Source: Cristatella mucedo
Taxonomy: Eukaryota > Bryozoa > Phylactolaemata > Cristatellidae
DNA length: 64,000 bases
Direction: 5' to 3'
NCBI GenBank assembly: GCA_009760855.2
Contig: WPIO01000078.1
Coordinates: 1,882,501-1,946,500 of the forward strand
Shown: piece by piece, positions 1-10,623 of the stretch
Layout: every line of letters starts with the position of its first letter
Position numbering within the stretch: the first letter of the stretch is position 1
The notes under the pieces: generated by a model
Told to the model about the DNA's origin: nothing
Seen by the model: only the letters and a program-made list of their open reading frames with translations
The model's database searches: none
Program-made: the position numbers and the translations under genes

Positions 1-59
1 GGCCGGCCGCAGACGGCGCCGCCTGCTCTGACGAGCCTCTATTGTCCTTCCGTTGCAGC

Positions 60-178
60 GAGTTGCCAAACGCTTGAATAGAGATTCGGTCCATTCGGTT
101 CATTTAGGGCGCTGTATAAAGAGACTTATTATTATTGCTATTATTGTTATTATTGTTACTGTCATTATTACTATCTTT
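60..178 (+). repeat. LINE/SINE 3' tail fragment
   Basis: This short stretch carries the tail signature shared by LINE-B and SINE-1 here: a 'gcttgaatagagatt' block, a 'gggcgctgtataaa' block and then an ATT-rich run. No coding part or tRNA-like head is recognisable in front of it. It is probably the end of a degraded SINE-1 copy. The first 60 bases show nothing I can identify. Confidence 0.45.
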
Positions 179-334
179 CACTCGTCCGACCAGCTACGCG
201 GAACAACCGGCCGATAGGGGTCGCTAAGGGCAACCAGCTCGACCGCCTAATCGACCGTGACTTCCTACCGCGAGTCAAAGCGATCCAGTGACTGTGCGAA
301 GCTCAAGAGACGTCCGCCTACATAATAAAAAAAC

Positions 335-885
335 AGTAATGCATTTGTGCATTGCCCTCGGAGAGCTGAATCTCTCTTTAGGCACTTTACAGATGCTGTA
401 TAGAAAGCATTAGGAAACTATTGGTAGTTGCGTCAGCAAACAGCCGGCACTGTATAAGCAGGTACATGCACACGAAAGACAAATAAAAAAAATAGATCCG
501 CCAAATTCTGTAATAATGAAGTGCGTTTTAAGCTTCTTTTTAAATGTTTTCATGTCAGGGGGGCGTTGTAGCGTGCGTTAGTGAGTTCCAGGCTTTGCGA
601 GCATACGAGCTAAAGGCACGGTCTCCAACGTTTTGAGGTTCCTACGAGCTGTGGCTAAATGATTCTAGTCAGAACAGCTGGTTATGCGATTCTTCGCCTG
701 TTGAGGGAGTACTTTTGACAGCTTGGCTGGAGCCAGAGAATGAAGAGACCTAAAAGTAAGCGACAGAACCTCGAAGTCGATACGCTGCTTGATTGGAAGT
801 CAGTGTAGGTCGGCGAGAAGTGGTTTGATGTGGCAACTGCGACGCTCACGACAGACAAGCCTGGCTGCAGAATTTGTCGCTTATG
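335..885 (-). mobile_element. LINE-B (CR1/L2-like) 3' fragment
   Basis: Read on the minus strand, this is the last part of a CR1/L2-like LINE: a degenerate end of the reverse transcriptase ORF (the 'HITPLLADLHWLP' and 'FRSLHSLAP' region of intact copies is recognisable at about 710-850), then the 3' UTR and the tail block 'gagagctgaatctctctttaggc' in broken form near 360-385. Many stops and frameshifts show it is a dead copy. The stretch 886-1254 shows nothing I can assign. Confidence 0.7.
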
Positions 886-1254
886 GGTAGCTGTGTTTGG
901 AACCGATGGCCAAATTGCATGGCATTTCAGTTTTGCGTTCTCGCGAAAGAAAATTAATATAAACGCGTTTTCAGCAATGCAAGTGAATTGCGGTGCGGCC
1001 GGTCGCCGCCGAGATCGCCCAGAGTCGCGATCTACTGCAAACAGGGCGCATGAAGTGCAAAGAGCATTTGCATACGTTGTCACATAATCACGGTTTTTAC
1101 GTGCGTACTAAATTTCAAGGCATTGCGGGCGCATGTTCGGGAAACAGTGGATTGGATTGCTAAGTTACTCCGCGACCGCCAGTGCTGTCGTAATCTGATA
1201 CCAACCGAAAGTAGAGCCTGCGAAAGATGTTGAAGCCTGTCGCCTCGTCTAAAA

Positions 1255-1347
1255 AAAAGAGCCTTTACGGCTATCACCACCGCTTGCAGTGGCGATAAAG
1301 GATCGCCCGCCGCAGGATTCCACCTAGTGTGCCATTACGTCTCACCG
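1255..1347 (-). repeat. SINE-2 fragment (tRNA-derived)
   Basis: This matches the body of SINE-2: 'agcctttacggctatcac', 'gcttgcagtggcgataaag' and 'gatcgcccgccgcaggatt', then a damaged tRNA-like head. Compared with the copies at 24433 and 60028, the 3' part is missing and most of the head is lost. The stretch 1348-1540 shows nothing I recognise. Confidence 0.6.
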
Positions 1348-1542
1348 TCTAGGCATCGCAGACACAATGTTACAATAGGTTTGGCCCTATATCAGTGAGA
1401 AAATCTGGAGAATAGACGTGAAAGGCCAATTGTCATCCAGTGAGCCTTTGAAGTATGGTGTGCCTTAAGGATCTGTTTTGGGTTCCCTTGGTTTCACAAT
1501 TTAAACTCCTCGCCTTAGCAAGCACAGTATTGGATTCCATTT

Positions 1543-1648
1543 TGATGACATGTTGATGATGATGACATGATGATGATGATGATGACATGATGATGATGAT
1601 GACATGATGACATGTTGACATGTTGATGATTCCATGTTGATGACACAC
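1543..1648. repeat. TGA/TGAC trinucleotide-type microsatellite
   Basis: An interrupted (TGA)n run with regular 'catgatgatga' and 'gacatgttga' variants. Translated antisense it gives artificial His/Ile/Ser runs, so it should not be read as a gene. It sits directly before the LINE-A copy that starts near 1650. Confidence 0.85.
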
Positions 1649-1650
1649 AT

Positions 1651-2520
1651 ATGCACTATCACTCTGATCCTTCTCTGCCAGTCAGGTATCTCAAGCTCTT
1701 GTCAGCACACTTGCAGTATGTATTGCTGACATTCGAGCACTTGAGCGACAGCCAACTTTCTCTCAAATTGAATGATGACGAAATCAACTTACTGGTTATA
1801 GGCAACCCGAGTGCTGTTCAGAAATTGAAAGAACGAACTCTCACAATGGGCTCAGCCAGAATATCACCTGCAGCATCAGTTCGAAATCTGGGTATCGTCT
1901 TCGAAAATCACTTTTCACTTGGTTTTTCCCCCATTTTGCTCTCTGCACAGTCAAAGGTGCCAACAAGTCACGTACAAGTGTTTGTAACATTCATGTATTT
2001 ACAAGTGTACGTAACATTTCTGTATGAACAAGTGCATGTAACATTGCAAAACTTCGGGCTCGTTTAGGTGAAGACACCAAAGCCAAGGGGGTTCGTGCAA
2101 TCGCAACATCCCGACTAGACTTTTGCAACTAGTTTTTCCAGCACTACAGTTTGCGAAAAAATCGGCAGCGAGACTTATTTAATATGAATGCTATGGCTAC
2201 TACAGTTCAATACTTCCCATCAATTTAAGCGTCCTTGTACCCCTCAGGTCATGTAGAGTCAATACATTAGCTGTTCCATTTCTGTACTTAAAGACCGTTG
2301 GCGAAACAAGCTTTTGCTCTGCAGGTCCTAGCCTGTGGAACTCACATCCACAATTCTTACGCATCGACAAATACTCTCCTCCTGCTGACTGTGGCACATC
2401 CTTCCAGCCGTCCTGAGTGCTACTTTAATGCTACTCACTACCTCAACTGCTCTCCTGACTCAGGTATGCTTCTCACTCTCTCTTTGTTGCGTAAGATGAA
2501 GCCTGTCAGCTAGACCCCAA
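1651..2520 (+). mobile_element. LINE-A (CR1/L2-like) degenerate 3' half
   Basis: The reverse-transcriptase thumb region is recognisable: 'LNDDEINLLVIGNPS' near 1780-1815, then 'SARISPAASVRNLGIVF' near 1850-1905. After a break at 2050-2160 comes the conserved C-terminal region ('LKTVGDRSF'-like, near 2285-2320) and the 3' region seen in the copies at 9290-9700, 21355-22125, 38225-38520 and 58600-59395. Stops and shifts are numerous. An imperfect 27-28-bp tandem repeat (about three copies, 1974-2047) interrupts the frame. Confidence 0.65.
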
Positions 2521-2564
2521 GTCGACCTCTAATTGGACAGCATTCGAAGCGGTGCTACAAACCT

Positions 2565-2655
2565 GCTGGCTTCTTTTGTACCATATAGTAAAGTGACTAG
2601 AAAGAGATTCAGCTCTCTAAGGGTGCAACATAAAATGTCTTATTATTTTATTCTT
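2565..2655 (+). repeat. LINE-B-type 3' tail
   Basis: The block 'agtaaagtgactagaaagag' followed by 'ctctaagggtgc' and an ATT-rich end is a diverged copy of the 3' terminus shared by LINE-B and SINE-1. No coding part remains in front of it, so this is a strongly 5'-truncated insertion. About 110 bases of unassigned sequence follow. Confidence 0.6.
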
Positions 2656-2764
2656 CTTATGATCATTACCGATTCCTCGTAGCCTATGCTTCGTCGAGTG
2701 AATTTTTCTCTGTCTGTGCGATCTGAAATTGTTCGCGGTGTAATCGCTAACCAGTTGAGATGCT

Positions 2765-3260
2765 GAAACGGCGGCACCAGCTAAAACCAGCCGAACTATG
2801 GCGAATATCTATTATTCGCGATTATGCGACCGTACGATAGTTTTTCTGCCGAGGCCATAGCCAAAGCCGGTGCCCTGAGATAGGCTGGCGTTTGGGATTC
2901 CAGACTAAGTATTAGCATTTCAGCTGATTTGACCTTTAGGCCACAAAGCCATTTGTATACATCATGGCCGCTGTTAAGCGCCTGCAACCGTCCGCTGCTG
3001 TTAAATAGGCATCTAAATTATGGATACTGACTTGATATGTTGAGGTATGAGCGCCTAGCGTCGATGCCATGTTCCTGCCACTGCCTGCGTACCAAGGTGC
3101 ATTGGCGAAGAACCTACAAGTGGCTAGCAGTGCTACGAGATTCAGGCATCAGCGTAATTCGTCGCTCGTCGACTGAGATTAGCACAGTTGCAAGTGCAGT
3201 GTTTTCGGCCTGGTCCTGACCGGATGTGGAAGCCGCACACCGCGTTTGTAACATTAGGTG
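2765..3260. repeat. Unclassified dispersed repeat, copy 1
   Basis: About 490 bp that align from end to end with 6640-7160: both share 'cgatagttt', 'tgccgaggcc', 'aaagccggtgcc', 'gagatagg', 'aaccgtccgctgctgt', 'aggtatgagcgc', 'tacaagtggctag', 'gactgagattagc' (or gctgagattagc) and 'cggcctggtcctgaccgga' in the same order. I see no reverse transcriptase, transposase, tRNA promoter or clear terminal repeats, so the class is unknown. A 60-codon frame (3037-3219) stays open in both copies. Confidence 0.7.
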
Positions 3261-3344
3261 CCGCGAATGGTGGATAATTGCTGAGTACACTTAGCAGCCA
3301 TCTTGTACTTGTCTCATTGCTTGTGACTCTGTTGGAGAACACTG

Positions 3345-4345
3345 AACTTAGAAGATGGACTTCCGTATGGATGGCAGCAAACTTCTTAAAATGAATGATG
3401 ATTAAACCAACTTACTAGTTATGGGAAAGCTAAGTGTGACTCAGAAATTGGACAGGCTAACGCTCACATTCGGCTCTGCCAGCATATCTCTTTTTGAATA
3501 TGCACAAAATCTAGGTCCCTTGTTCCAAAGTGACCTTTCATTAGACGGCCATATCAGCTCCACAGTCAAATCTGCCTACTTTCAGCTTCGTAGCATGGCT
3601 GAACTTTGGGCTTGTTTATACAGGGATACCAGATCTAAATTGGTCTATGCATTTGCGACATCTCGTCTTGACTTCTGTAACTCACTGCTTGTTGGTCCAC
3701 TGGCCTGTGCAATCAGGCGCTTACAGCTGCTGCAAAACTGCAGCTAGACTTTTCTGTCGTGAGCGGCAGTTGCCACATCTCGCCACTTCTCGCCGACCTG
3801 CACTGGCTACCAGACAAGCAACGCATCGACTTCAAGGTTTTGTCACTCACTTTTAATTCCCACCATTCTTTAGCCCCCCCCTTACCTATCAGATCTACTC
3901 CTCCACCAGGCTAAGCATCGTACCACCCGCTTTTCGGAATCTAATCTTTTACCTACACCTTGTGCGAACCTCAAATCCTTTGGAGATCGCGCCTTTAGTT
4001 CGCATGCTCCCAAAGCCTGGAACTCACTTCCGACTTGCGATACGACATCCACTGACTTGACGACATTTAAAAAGAATAAAAAAGTGCATCTATTTATCAA
4101 AGCATTTAGTGTGCCCACTAAATTCGTCCTTTGTGTGCTTATGCACTGTGCATTCTGCCACTAACCATACTTGCATGCTGACCTTGTGCATGTCACCCCT
4201 AACCATGTTATTCTTGTTGTTTATTGAGCATGCTACCGCTAACCATTTAACCGTGCTTAGTTTGCAGTAAATGCAAAGTGCCTAGAACAAGGTTGAGTTC
4301 TCTGAGGATGCTCTAACAAATTATTATCATTATTATTATTTTTGG
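3345..4345 (+). mobile_element. LINE-B (CR1/L2-like) 3' third, degenerate
   Basis: This copy starts inside the reverse-transcriptase thumb ('WMAANFLKMNDD' near 3368-3403) and runs through 'FQSDLSLDGHISSTVKSAYF', 'ATSRLDFCNSLLVG' and the HITP/LHWLP region to the end of the ORF near 4110. It then shows the typical 3' UTR with repeated 'gcatgctgacc' and 'ctaaccat' blocks. The tail ends in an ATT-rich run (4321-4345). Stops and shifts, for example near 3403 and 3745, make it inactive. Confidence 0.8.
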
Positions 4346-4664
4346 CATGTTAAATTTACGAACTGAACGCGAAATTGGGTCATTGAACGATGAAATAGCT
4401 TACTGCTATTCCGAATTCCGGGATTCAGAAAAATCCACGCTGAACTTCTGCTAATTTTGATGCCGCGCTTAGCTAAAATTAATCAAATTGCAAAGACTAT
4501 TGTTCGGACCTTACGGGACTTATGAAAACACGGTTGCACCGTGGATATTGCAAGGCAATACTAGTGGCTGAGCAGCGTAAAGCAGCATGTGAATGTACTA
4601 CTCTGGAGAGTATGGATATCCTGAAAGCAGAGGTGCGTCAACGTCTGAAGCAATAATAGTAATG

Positions 4665-5235
4665 ATAATACATTTGTACAGCTACCTTAGAGAACTTAAT
4701 CTCTTTCTAAGCACTTTACATTTGCTTCAAAGGAAGCATGATTGCATGGTTAATGATAGCCTGCTCGATTTCAACAAGCACAATATGGTTAGAGGTGACA
4801 TGCTTAGGGTCAACGTGCAAATATGGTTAGTGCTGGTAGAATGCATAGTGTCAGCACGCATAAGCCCACAAAGGATGAGTCACATGGTGGACACACTAGA
4901 CGCTGTGGTAAATAGGTGCGTTTTTTAGCTTCTTTTTAATTGTCGTTAAGTCAGGGGCGCCAATCGGAAGTGAGTTCCGGCCTTTGGAAGCAAGCGAACT
5001 AATTTCAGTCTCCAAAGGATTTTTGAAGTTACTATGAGGTGTAGGTAAACGATTCGATTCAGAAAAGCGGGTGGTACGATGCTTAGCCTGGTGTGGGATG
5101 GTGGGATCTGGTTGGTAGGCTGGAGCCAAAGAATGGAGGAACCTAAAATTGAGTGACGGAACCTTGAAGTCGATGCGCTGCTTGAGTGGGAGCGAGCCAG
5201 TGCTGGTCGACGAGAAGCAAGAGTCAGGAGTATCT
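4665..5235 (-). mobile_element. LINE-B (CR1/L2-like) 3' fragment
   Basis: Minus-strand copy: tail block at 4675-4715, 3' UTR with 'gtgacatgc' and 'ggtgcg' landmarks at 4790-4920, then the end of the ORF (reverse reading 'HQAKHRTTRFSESN' near 5055-5100, which is well conserved). It is truncated inside the HITP/LHWLP region at about 5235. It lies opposite in direction to the copy ending at 4345. The interval 4346-4664 holds nothing recognised. Confidence 0.75.
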
Positions 5236-5675
5236 ACTACAAATGTCCTGACCAGATATAGCAGTCAGCTGCGAATAGTACTGGGACTGGTACGAGACTA
5301 GAAATTGAGTATGCTAATAACGGCAGCGGGCTTGAACTTATTAAATTACGGTTAACCTAGATTATGTCAAAGGCGATAAGTTGACCAATGTAGCACAGAT
5401 ACAGGCCATAGTTGAAGCTACGGGCTTTGAAATCGGTAAGCCCGATATACGGCTAGAGATGCAGGAGATTATGATTTGATTTGCACGAGAGCACAGAAAT
5501 GGCTGCTGATAGCGTGCAGGTGTCTGGTACCTTTGCCTTGACTGATGATTTGAGGTGAGATGAGATATAGGAGCTATGCTTTGGCAATGTTCAGTGTAGT
5601 GACAATACTATACGTCGCACGCCGACTGTACACACTGATGGAGAGAACTACCTGTCTATAGAAATGAAAAACTAT
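5236..5675. other. Unassigned stretch
   Basis: No open frame of useful length, no tRNA-like promoter and no match to the repeat families seen elsewhere in the window. Base composition is balanced. Nothing supports a gene here. Confidence 0.5.
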
Positions 5676-5676
5676 A

Positions 5677-5825
5677 TAATTCATTTGTATAGCGCCCTAA
5701 GAGAACTGAATCTCTTTTCAGGCGCTTCGCATATGCCACGGGGCTCGAGCCCAAACGACCTCGGCCAGACCTTGATTGGATTGAGCACCTTAGACACTGA
5801 GCCCAACCAGCTCGGCGTCAAGGTC
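5677..5825 (-). repeat. SINE-1 (tRNA-derived, LINE-type tail)
   Basis: Minus-strand copy. From its 3' end upward: 'aattcatttgtatagcgccc', 'agagaactgaatctctt', 'caggcgctt', then the head with B-box-like 'gggctcgagccc' near 5740 and the region pairing with the A box near 5785-5815. The head resembles a tRNA gene but does not fold as one, and the tail copies the LINE-B 3' end. Confidence 0.75.
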
Positions 5826-6639
5826 GTAAGCTCATGGCTACTAATTTTCGCATGCTTTCCGACTTTCGGAGACTTTTTATCTAGCGTGTCATTATATCTG
5901 CGTGACTTCGTCTGCAATGACGCCATTGACTTTGTAACATGGTGAATGCGATGTCTTCGTCTTCGATTACGTAAGCGTCGATCGATTTCAAGTGTTTCGA
6001 CCATGCTAGGTAGGGCTGCTGAGTCGGCGTGTCGTGAAAGCTCATGGATTGGAATTCTCGTTCCGATTCGCAGTAACTTATTTGTTGTTCACTGCGCTTC
6101 GAATGTCTGCCAGTGGGTCTACGCTTCTAAGAGACACTGGACAAGGTACGTTGCCTATCATATCACACAGACTAAATAAACTAAAGGCAGGCAAGACGAG
6201 ATCGCTGAGGCAACGCCAGTACTGAGCATACTCGGTACTGACGTCGCAATTGCTCGCCACGTGCTACTGTGCCGGGACGTCTGCTCCTCCCTACATTGCG
6301 AGCACTAATTGTGTACTAGTACGAGATTGTTTCCGGCGTTTTTTTAAGATTGCACTACGGCTAAAGGCGCTTTACTGTCTCCAGCCAAGTGAAGTGCAAT
6401 AGCCCTGAACGTATGAAAAGCAGCGTTCTGGAGACACTCGTTGGTGAGATGGCTGTTGGCGAGGAAGATGAAGCCAGAGTAGCCATAGCGACGGCTCAGA
6501 AGAAGACCACCCGAAAATCCTCGGTAGGAATAAGTATTAGTGCCTGAAGAGGCGGCGAAGCCGAACGTTGGAAACTAACATGGCTGGTTGCTAGGTTTTT
6601 TATTGACCGCCCAGGACGGCCTTTATTTTAGTAGGAGGC
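5826..6639. other. Unassigned stretch
   Basis: Only short overlapping frames are present (under 80 codons). None resembles a known protein, and no repeat family is recognised. Two overlapping plus-strand frames near 5946-6225 share bases and look like chance. Confidence 0.45.
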
Positions 6640-7160
6640 GGTGAAATGTCGGCGCTAGCTAAACAAGCCGGATTATGGCGGATAATTATTATTCGTGACT
6701 ATCGGATTATACGATAGTTTATTGCCGAGGCCCTGTTATACAAAGCCGGTGCCCCGAGATAGGCAGGCGGTTGGGATTCGAAACTCGGGGCATTCGAAAC
6801 TCAGGGCATTGGCATTGGAGCTGATTTGAGCTTTAGTCCACAGAGCCGTTGGCGTACGTCGCGGCCGTTGTTGAAAGCCTGTAACCGTCCGCTGCTGTCA
6901 AATAGGCTCGTCCACATTATAGATGCGGACTTTATGTGCTAAGGTATGAGCGCTCGTCATCGCTCCCGTGTTCCGGCTACTGTCGGCGTACCTGCGTGCA
7001 TTGGCCCAGCCCCTACAAGTGGCTAGCCGTGCTACAGGGTTCATGCGTCACCGGTAGTCGTAGCGCGTCGGCTGAGATTAGCGCCTTACCGTTGCGAGCG
7101 CTGCGTTTGCGGCCTGGTCCTGACCGGACTTGAGAGCCGCCGCACACCACGTTTGTAACG
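6640..7160. repeat. Unclassified dispersed repeat, copy 2
   Basis: This is the second copy of the element at 2765-3260, in the same orientation and GC-richer. It differs by a local duplication near 6775-6815 ('gattcgaaactc' then 'cattcgaaactc'). The aligned reading frame beginning at 6936 is open here too. The two copies are diverged throughout, so this is not a recent segmental duplication. Confidence 0.7.
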
Positions 7161-7167
7161 ACGCTTC

Positions 7168-7238
7168 CTTTACAGCAGTTGCAAAGTTTTTAGAAAGAGA
7201 TTCGTTTCTTCTGGGTTCCGGTGTACATATTTTAACGT
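7168..7238 (+). repeat. LINE-type 3' tail remnant
   Basis: The block 'gttgcaaagtttttagaaag' then 'agattcgtttcttctgggt' is a worn copy of the LINE-B/SINE-1 tail. No poly-ATT end is left. It sits between the dispersed repeat and the CpG-rich block. Confidence 0.4.
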
Positions 7239-7642
7239 CACTGTAATTGGCTGACGTACAGTACGGACTCGCTGCAGCACGTTGCTTCGGGACTGCAGGG
7301 CGTCTGTGGCAAGAGCCCTAGGCTGCAACCGCCGACGTCGCGATGGGAGCGGGCGCGCTCGCGAGCGGACTCATATCGGCGCTTCGCTGAGCGTCCGGCG
7401 GCGTGCAATCCTTTCTTGGCCAGTGCAAGCGGGCGGGGCCGGGGCGGTGCGACAGCCTCCGAGGCTCTTACACCGCTGCATAAATGAGACAGCTGAATCG
7501 GCCTACTTTCCACCCCAGCCCCCGACGCCCAGCCTCTAGGCACAGCCTCTAGTCCTCGCGGAGCCGGCGTCCCGGCGAGGTAATCCCGCGGCATTGTAGG
7601 GCGTCCTCCTCGCGCCGGTCCCGGCGGCGGCGGCGGTGGCGG

Positions 7643-7674
7643 GTGCTTGCACGCGCGCGCGCGCGTGCAAGCAC
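7643..7674. other. Perfect 32-bp palindrome with CG-alternating core
   Basis: The left half reads 'gtgcttgcacgcgcgc' and the right half is its exact reverse complement, with no spacer. The alternating CG/CA core could adopt Z-DNA, and the whole could extrude as a cruciform. Confidence 0.9.
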
Positions 7675-8384
7675 GGGCCATGAGACGCTGCCATCTTTCC
7701 CTCGCCGTTTCCTGCGCGCTCGCGCGCGCACAAAGCCTCCGGCCCCGCGAGGGGCGCCGCCGCAGCCGCCGCTCGCGGGGTCGCAAATCACTGCGGCCGA
7801 CCGGCTCGCGCCACCGATAGGGGCGCGCGGTGAGTGCGAGGCGTCGGGCAAACACTCGCCGCGCCGCGCGCGCAAGCTCGCCGCGTTCGCTCGCGCTCGA
7901 GCGAGCGTGAATGCGTCCCTTTCAGCTGCGCTCCATTCGAGCGCACTGCTTGACGCGCCCATTACGCGGATTTGGCTGACACACGGCTCAATTAGGAGCC
8001 GGCCTGGACAAACAGCGCCGGTGCTCTCCTTGTTTTCAGAAGGGACACGGTTTACGGCCAAAGCCGAGGCGAGCTGTTTGCGCTCGGAGCGGCTTCTGGC
8101 CGCTCCTGTTTGCCGTGTTGATGTTGACCCGCGTTCGCTCTCGCTGCGCGGCAAATACCGCCGCTCAGCGCACACGTGTGGCTGTTGTTTCAGACGAAAT
8201 CAAACACCGTATCATTTCGCGCTGTCCCCGGGCGCTGTTTGCTATTTGTCGAGAGAACGAAGAGCTATGAATGAGTGACAGGCCGCAAGCATGTCTTTGG
8301 CGAACTGCGCCGGTGCTCATCTGAATAGGTCACTATATCAAATTGCTTTAAAAATTCCGGATCGATACCGCAGGTAGCCTCTCG

Positions 8385-8421
8385 CGCGGCGGAGGCGCGC
8401 TCAGCACGCGCCTCCGCCGCG
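8385..8421. other. Stem-loop, 15-bp perfect arms
   Basis: The arm 'cgcggcggaggcgcg' at 8385-8399 is followed by a 7-base loop and its exact reverse complement at 8407-8421. It lies inside the CpG-rich block and no gene explains it. Confidence 0.9.
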
Positions 8422-9294
8422 AGCGGTAAGGAAACTCGTCGCCGAAGTCGGTGCGGAACTCGAGCCAGGCTTCGCGTCGTGCGTTCGGGGCGTGGCCCGA
8501 GCGTTCGCAGCTGCCCGCTAGATGGCGCGCTCCACAAGCTCGGTACGACGCGTAGGTTCCGGCAGCGTCCTGACCCCATGCCAAGCAGTACGCTATCTTT
8601 TCTTTAGTGACGAAAGCGAGGTGTCATCTCTGGCTACGTTGGCGCGTCGCGGCTGCCGGTGCCGCCGCCGCTGCTCGTCGCGGCCACCGCCGCTGCCCGC
8701 TTAGCCGCGGTCGCCGCCGCCGCTGCTCGCCGGCCCCGGGCAAGACGTCGAGTAGGTGGACATCGAGGTTTCCTTGCCAGCTGCAGAGAATCTGGTGGCG
8801 GGCTAGGCCCGACCTCACGCCGAGGGCCGCACGCGAGCCCAAAGCGAACGTCACGAGGTGCATTTAGGTGCGCAACGATGCTATCGGCGACAGCAGCGGG
8901 CGTTGATTGACCGGCAGCGGCGTGCCTGTAAATGAGGAACGTGAGAGCCGATGTCTATCTGGGCCGACGTGCCGTGCGGCGATCGCAGCGAGACTGCATT
9001 GTAGAGAGCCCGCGAGAGCGAGCGCGCGCGCGCGCGCGCTCGCTGTCGCTCTCGCGCGGGCAGCTCAGACGTGAGCTCCAGAGCCGCCGCGGCGGCGAGC
9101 GTTCGAGCGGCAGCCGCGCTGCCGCTGACACGCGCGAGCGCGCGCGGGCGGCTGCAGCTGGCGAAGCGAGGGTGAACGGCCGTGGCTGGTGAAGCGCGCG
9201 CGACCCGAGCGCCCCCTACCGAGCGCCTCTTTTCGTCCTCGGGCGCCGGCGAAGCGAATGCAACGTAATGCATCTCGGTCTGTAACTCCACAAA

Positions 9295-9700
9295 GTCATA
9301 AAGACCACGTGGGTGTTACGCAGGAGAGTTTTGTATAGCGCACTCACAGCCTAAGCGGCTTTCGGTACGCATTCGGTAGCCAACAGACTTCATCTCACGC
9401 AACAAAGAGAAAGTGGGAAGCATAGCTGAGTCAGGAGAGCAGTTGAGGTAGTGAGTAGCATAGAAGTAGCAGCTCAGGACCGCTGAAAAGGATGTGCCAT
9501 AGTCGGCAGTAGGGGAGTAGTTATCGTTGCGTAAGAATTGTGGAAGCGAGTTCCACAGTGTAGGACCTGCAGAGCTAAAGCTTCTGTCGCCAACGGTCTT
9601 TAAGCGGAGGAATGGGACAGCTACTTTATTGCCCACACGGGATCTGAGGACGCAAAGAGGCTAAAACTGGTGCAGCAGTTCAGCTAGGTACGAAGGAGCC
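9295..9700 (-). mobile_element. LINE-A 3' end
   Basis: On the minus strand the frame ending at 9316 encodes the conserved C-terminal part of a CR1/L2-like ORF2: 'VPFLRLKTVGDRSFSSAGP' (about 9560-9620) followed by 'LWNSLPQFL'. It then reads into the 3' region up to the element end near 9295, where the short 'gagttacag'-type terminus is seen. Only the last ~100 codons remain, so this is a 5'-truncated copy. Confidence 0.75.
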
Positions 9701-9719
9701 AAGCCGTGGCCTTGACCTT

Positions 9720-10100
9720 GTGGGTCAGCGTAGGCGGCGACTGTGGAGGGGCAGGCGGCGTGCTAAGCAGGGGGGGGGGGCCGAGAGGGTGGGATTAGTC
9801 GAGCAGCAAGCTCCCCCACCCACCCCCGGACCACCCACCTCCCACCCCGGCTGGCTCGAGACTGAGGGGCGTTGACCGAGCGCCGCCAAAAGCGTTCGAG
9901 ACTGCGAATCTCCGGACGCTACCCCCCCCCCCAACCCCCCACCCCCACCCACACACCACCACCACCACACCGCCTGCACGGCCACAACCGTAGCCAGCGC
10001 CGAGCCGCCGGAGCCGAGCGCGCGCGGATCGTTGCGACCTGCGTCGTCGACGCCCCTCCCCCCCCCCGCGGGGGAGCCGCCGCGCCTCAGGTCCGCCCCC
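9720..10100. other. G/C-homopolymer-rich segment
   Basis: It contains a G10 run near 9771-9780, C-runs of 7-10 near 9923-9950 and 10057-10067, and an A/C-rich tract near 9945-9970. Such runs could form G-quadruplex or i-motif structures. The frames on both strands (Pro- or Gly-rich) follow from the homopolymers and are not supported as genes. Confidence 0.5.
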
Positions 10101-10102
10101 TA

Positions 10103-10623
10103 AAGCCTGGTTTAGAAGGCGAGTCTTGCTTCCTCGAGTCTTACTTCGGTCTTCCTTTTTGTAGGAGGTGTAGGCGACAGTCTTGTTCCATGTCTTGCCT
10201 CCTGCTCGCTCTGTGCACTGAGCGTTCGTGGACTGGATGCATCATTTCTTTACGACCTTCGCTTCGCCAACGTAATTACCGCCATAGATTGAAACCCGTC
10301 CGCCATAGTCTTAACCGCTCGCGACCTCGACATGAGATTTTCGAACTCCGAGCTCAGACTGTCCCCCCCCCCTACTCTACAGAGACACTCGCGGAACGCA
10401 TCGACGGTTTCGCCGGTTTCCAAGTCAAGCGCGCCATTCATTTTAAAGCGATGTAGTGGGCGCGGCCTGACCGACGCCTACGATTGGTCACTTGCCTGAA
10501 TCTTGGTCGAAGAAGTCTTCGTCGAGCCTTCCCTACGTCTTGGACCGCCCCCGCCATATTCGCGACGTATACGCCGACAAATCGAGTAGGTAGGAGGCAA
10601 GACTCGCCGCCAAAACCAGGCTT
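10103..10623. mobile_element. Putative MITE with ~30-bp terminal inverted repeats
   Basis: The left end 'aagcctggttt...ggcgagtcttgc' (10103-10133) matches the reverse complement of the right end (about 10591-10623), with a few mismatches. The 521-bp interior has no transposase. A related 'gtcttgcctcct' motif recurs at 10191. I could not find a convincing target-site duplication, so the superfamily is open. Confidence 0.55.

Larger units (their letters stand above)
7240..9290. other. CpG-rich block with palindromes, no gene recognised
   Basis: About 2 kb dense in CG dinucleotides, with runs such as alternating CG at 7651-7665 and 9020-9038. Long frames exist on both strands (for example 7549-8175 minus and 7643-8278 plus), but they overlap each other and are rich in Arg/Ala/Ser, as expected from GC-rich sequence. 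It could be a CpG-island promoter or first exon of an unseen transcript; no start, splice pattern or homologous protein supports that. It contains a perfect palindrome at 7643-7674 and a stem-loop at 8385-8421. Confidence 0.5.

Noticed and set aside
1433-1648. His/Ile/Ser-repeat protein
   Set aside because: Direct translation of the TGA/TGAC microsatellite.
7549-8278. Frames of over 200 codons on both strands of the CpG-rich block
   Set aside because: They overlap each other in opposite directions and are Arg/Ala/Ser-rich, which GC-rich, stop-poor DNA gives by chance.
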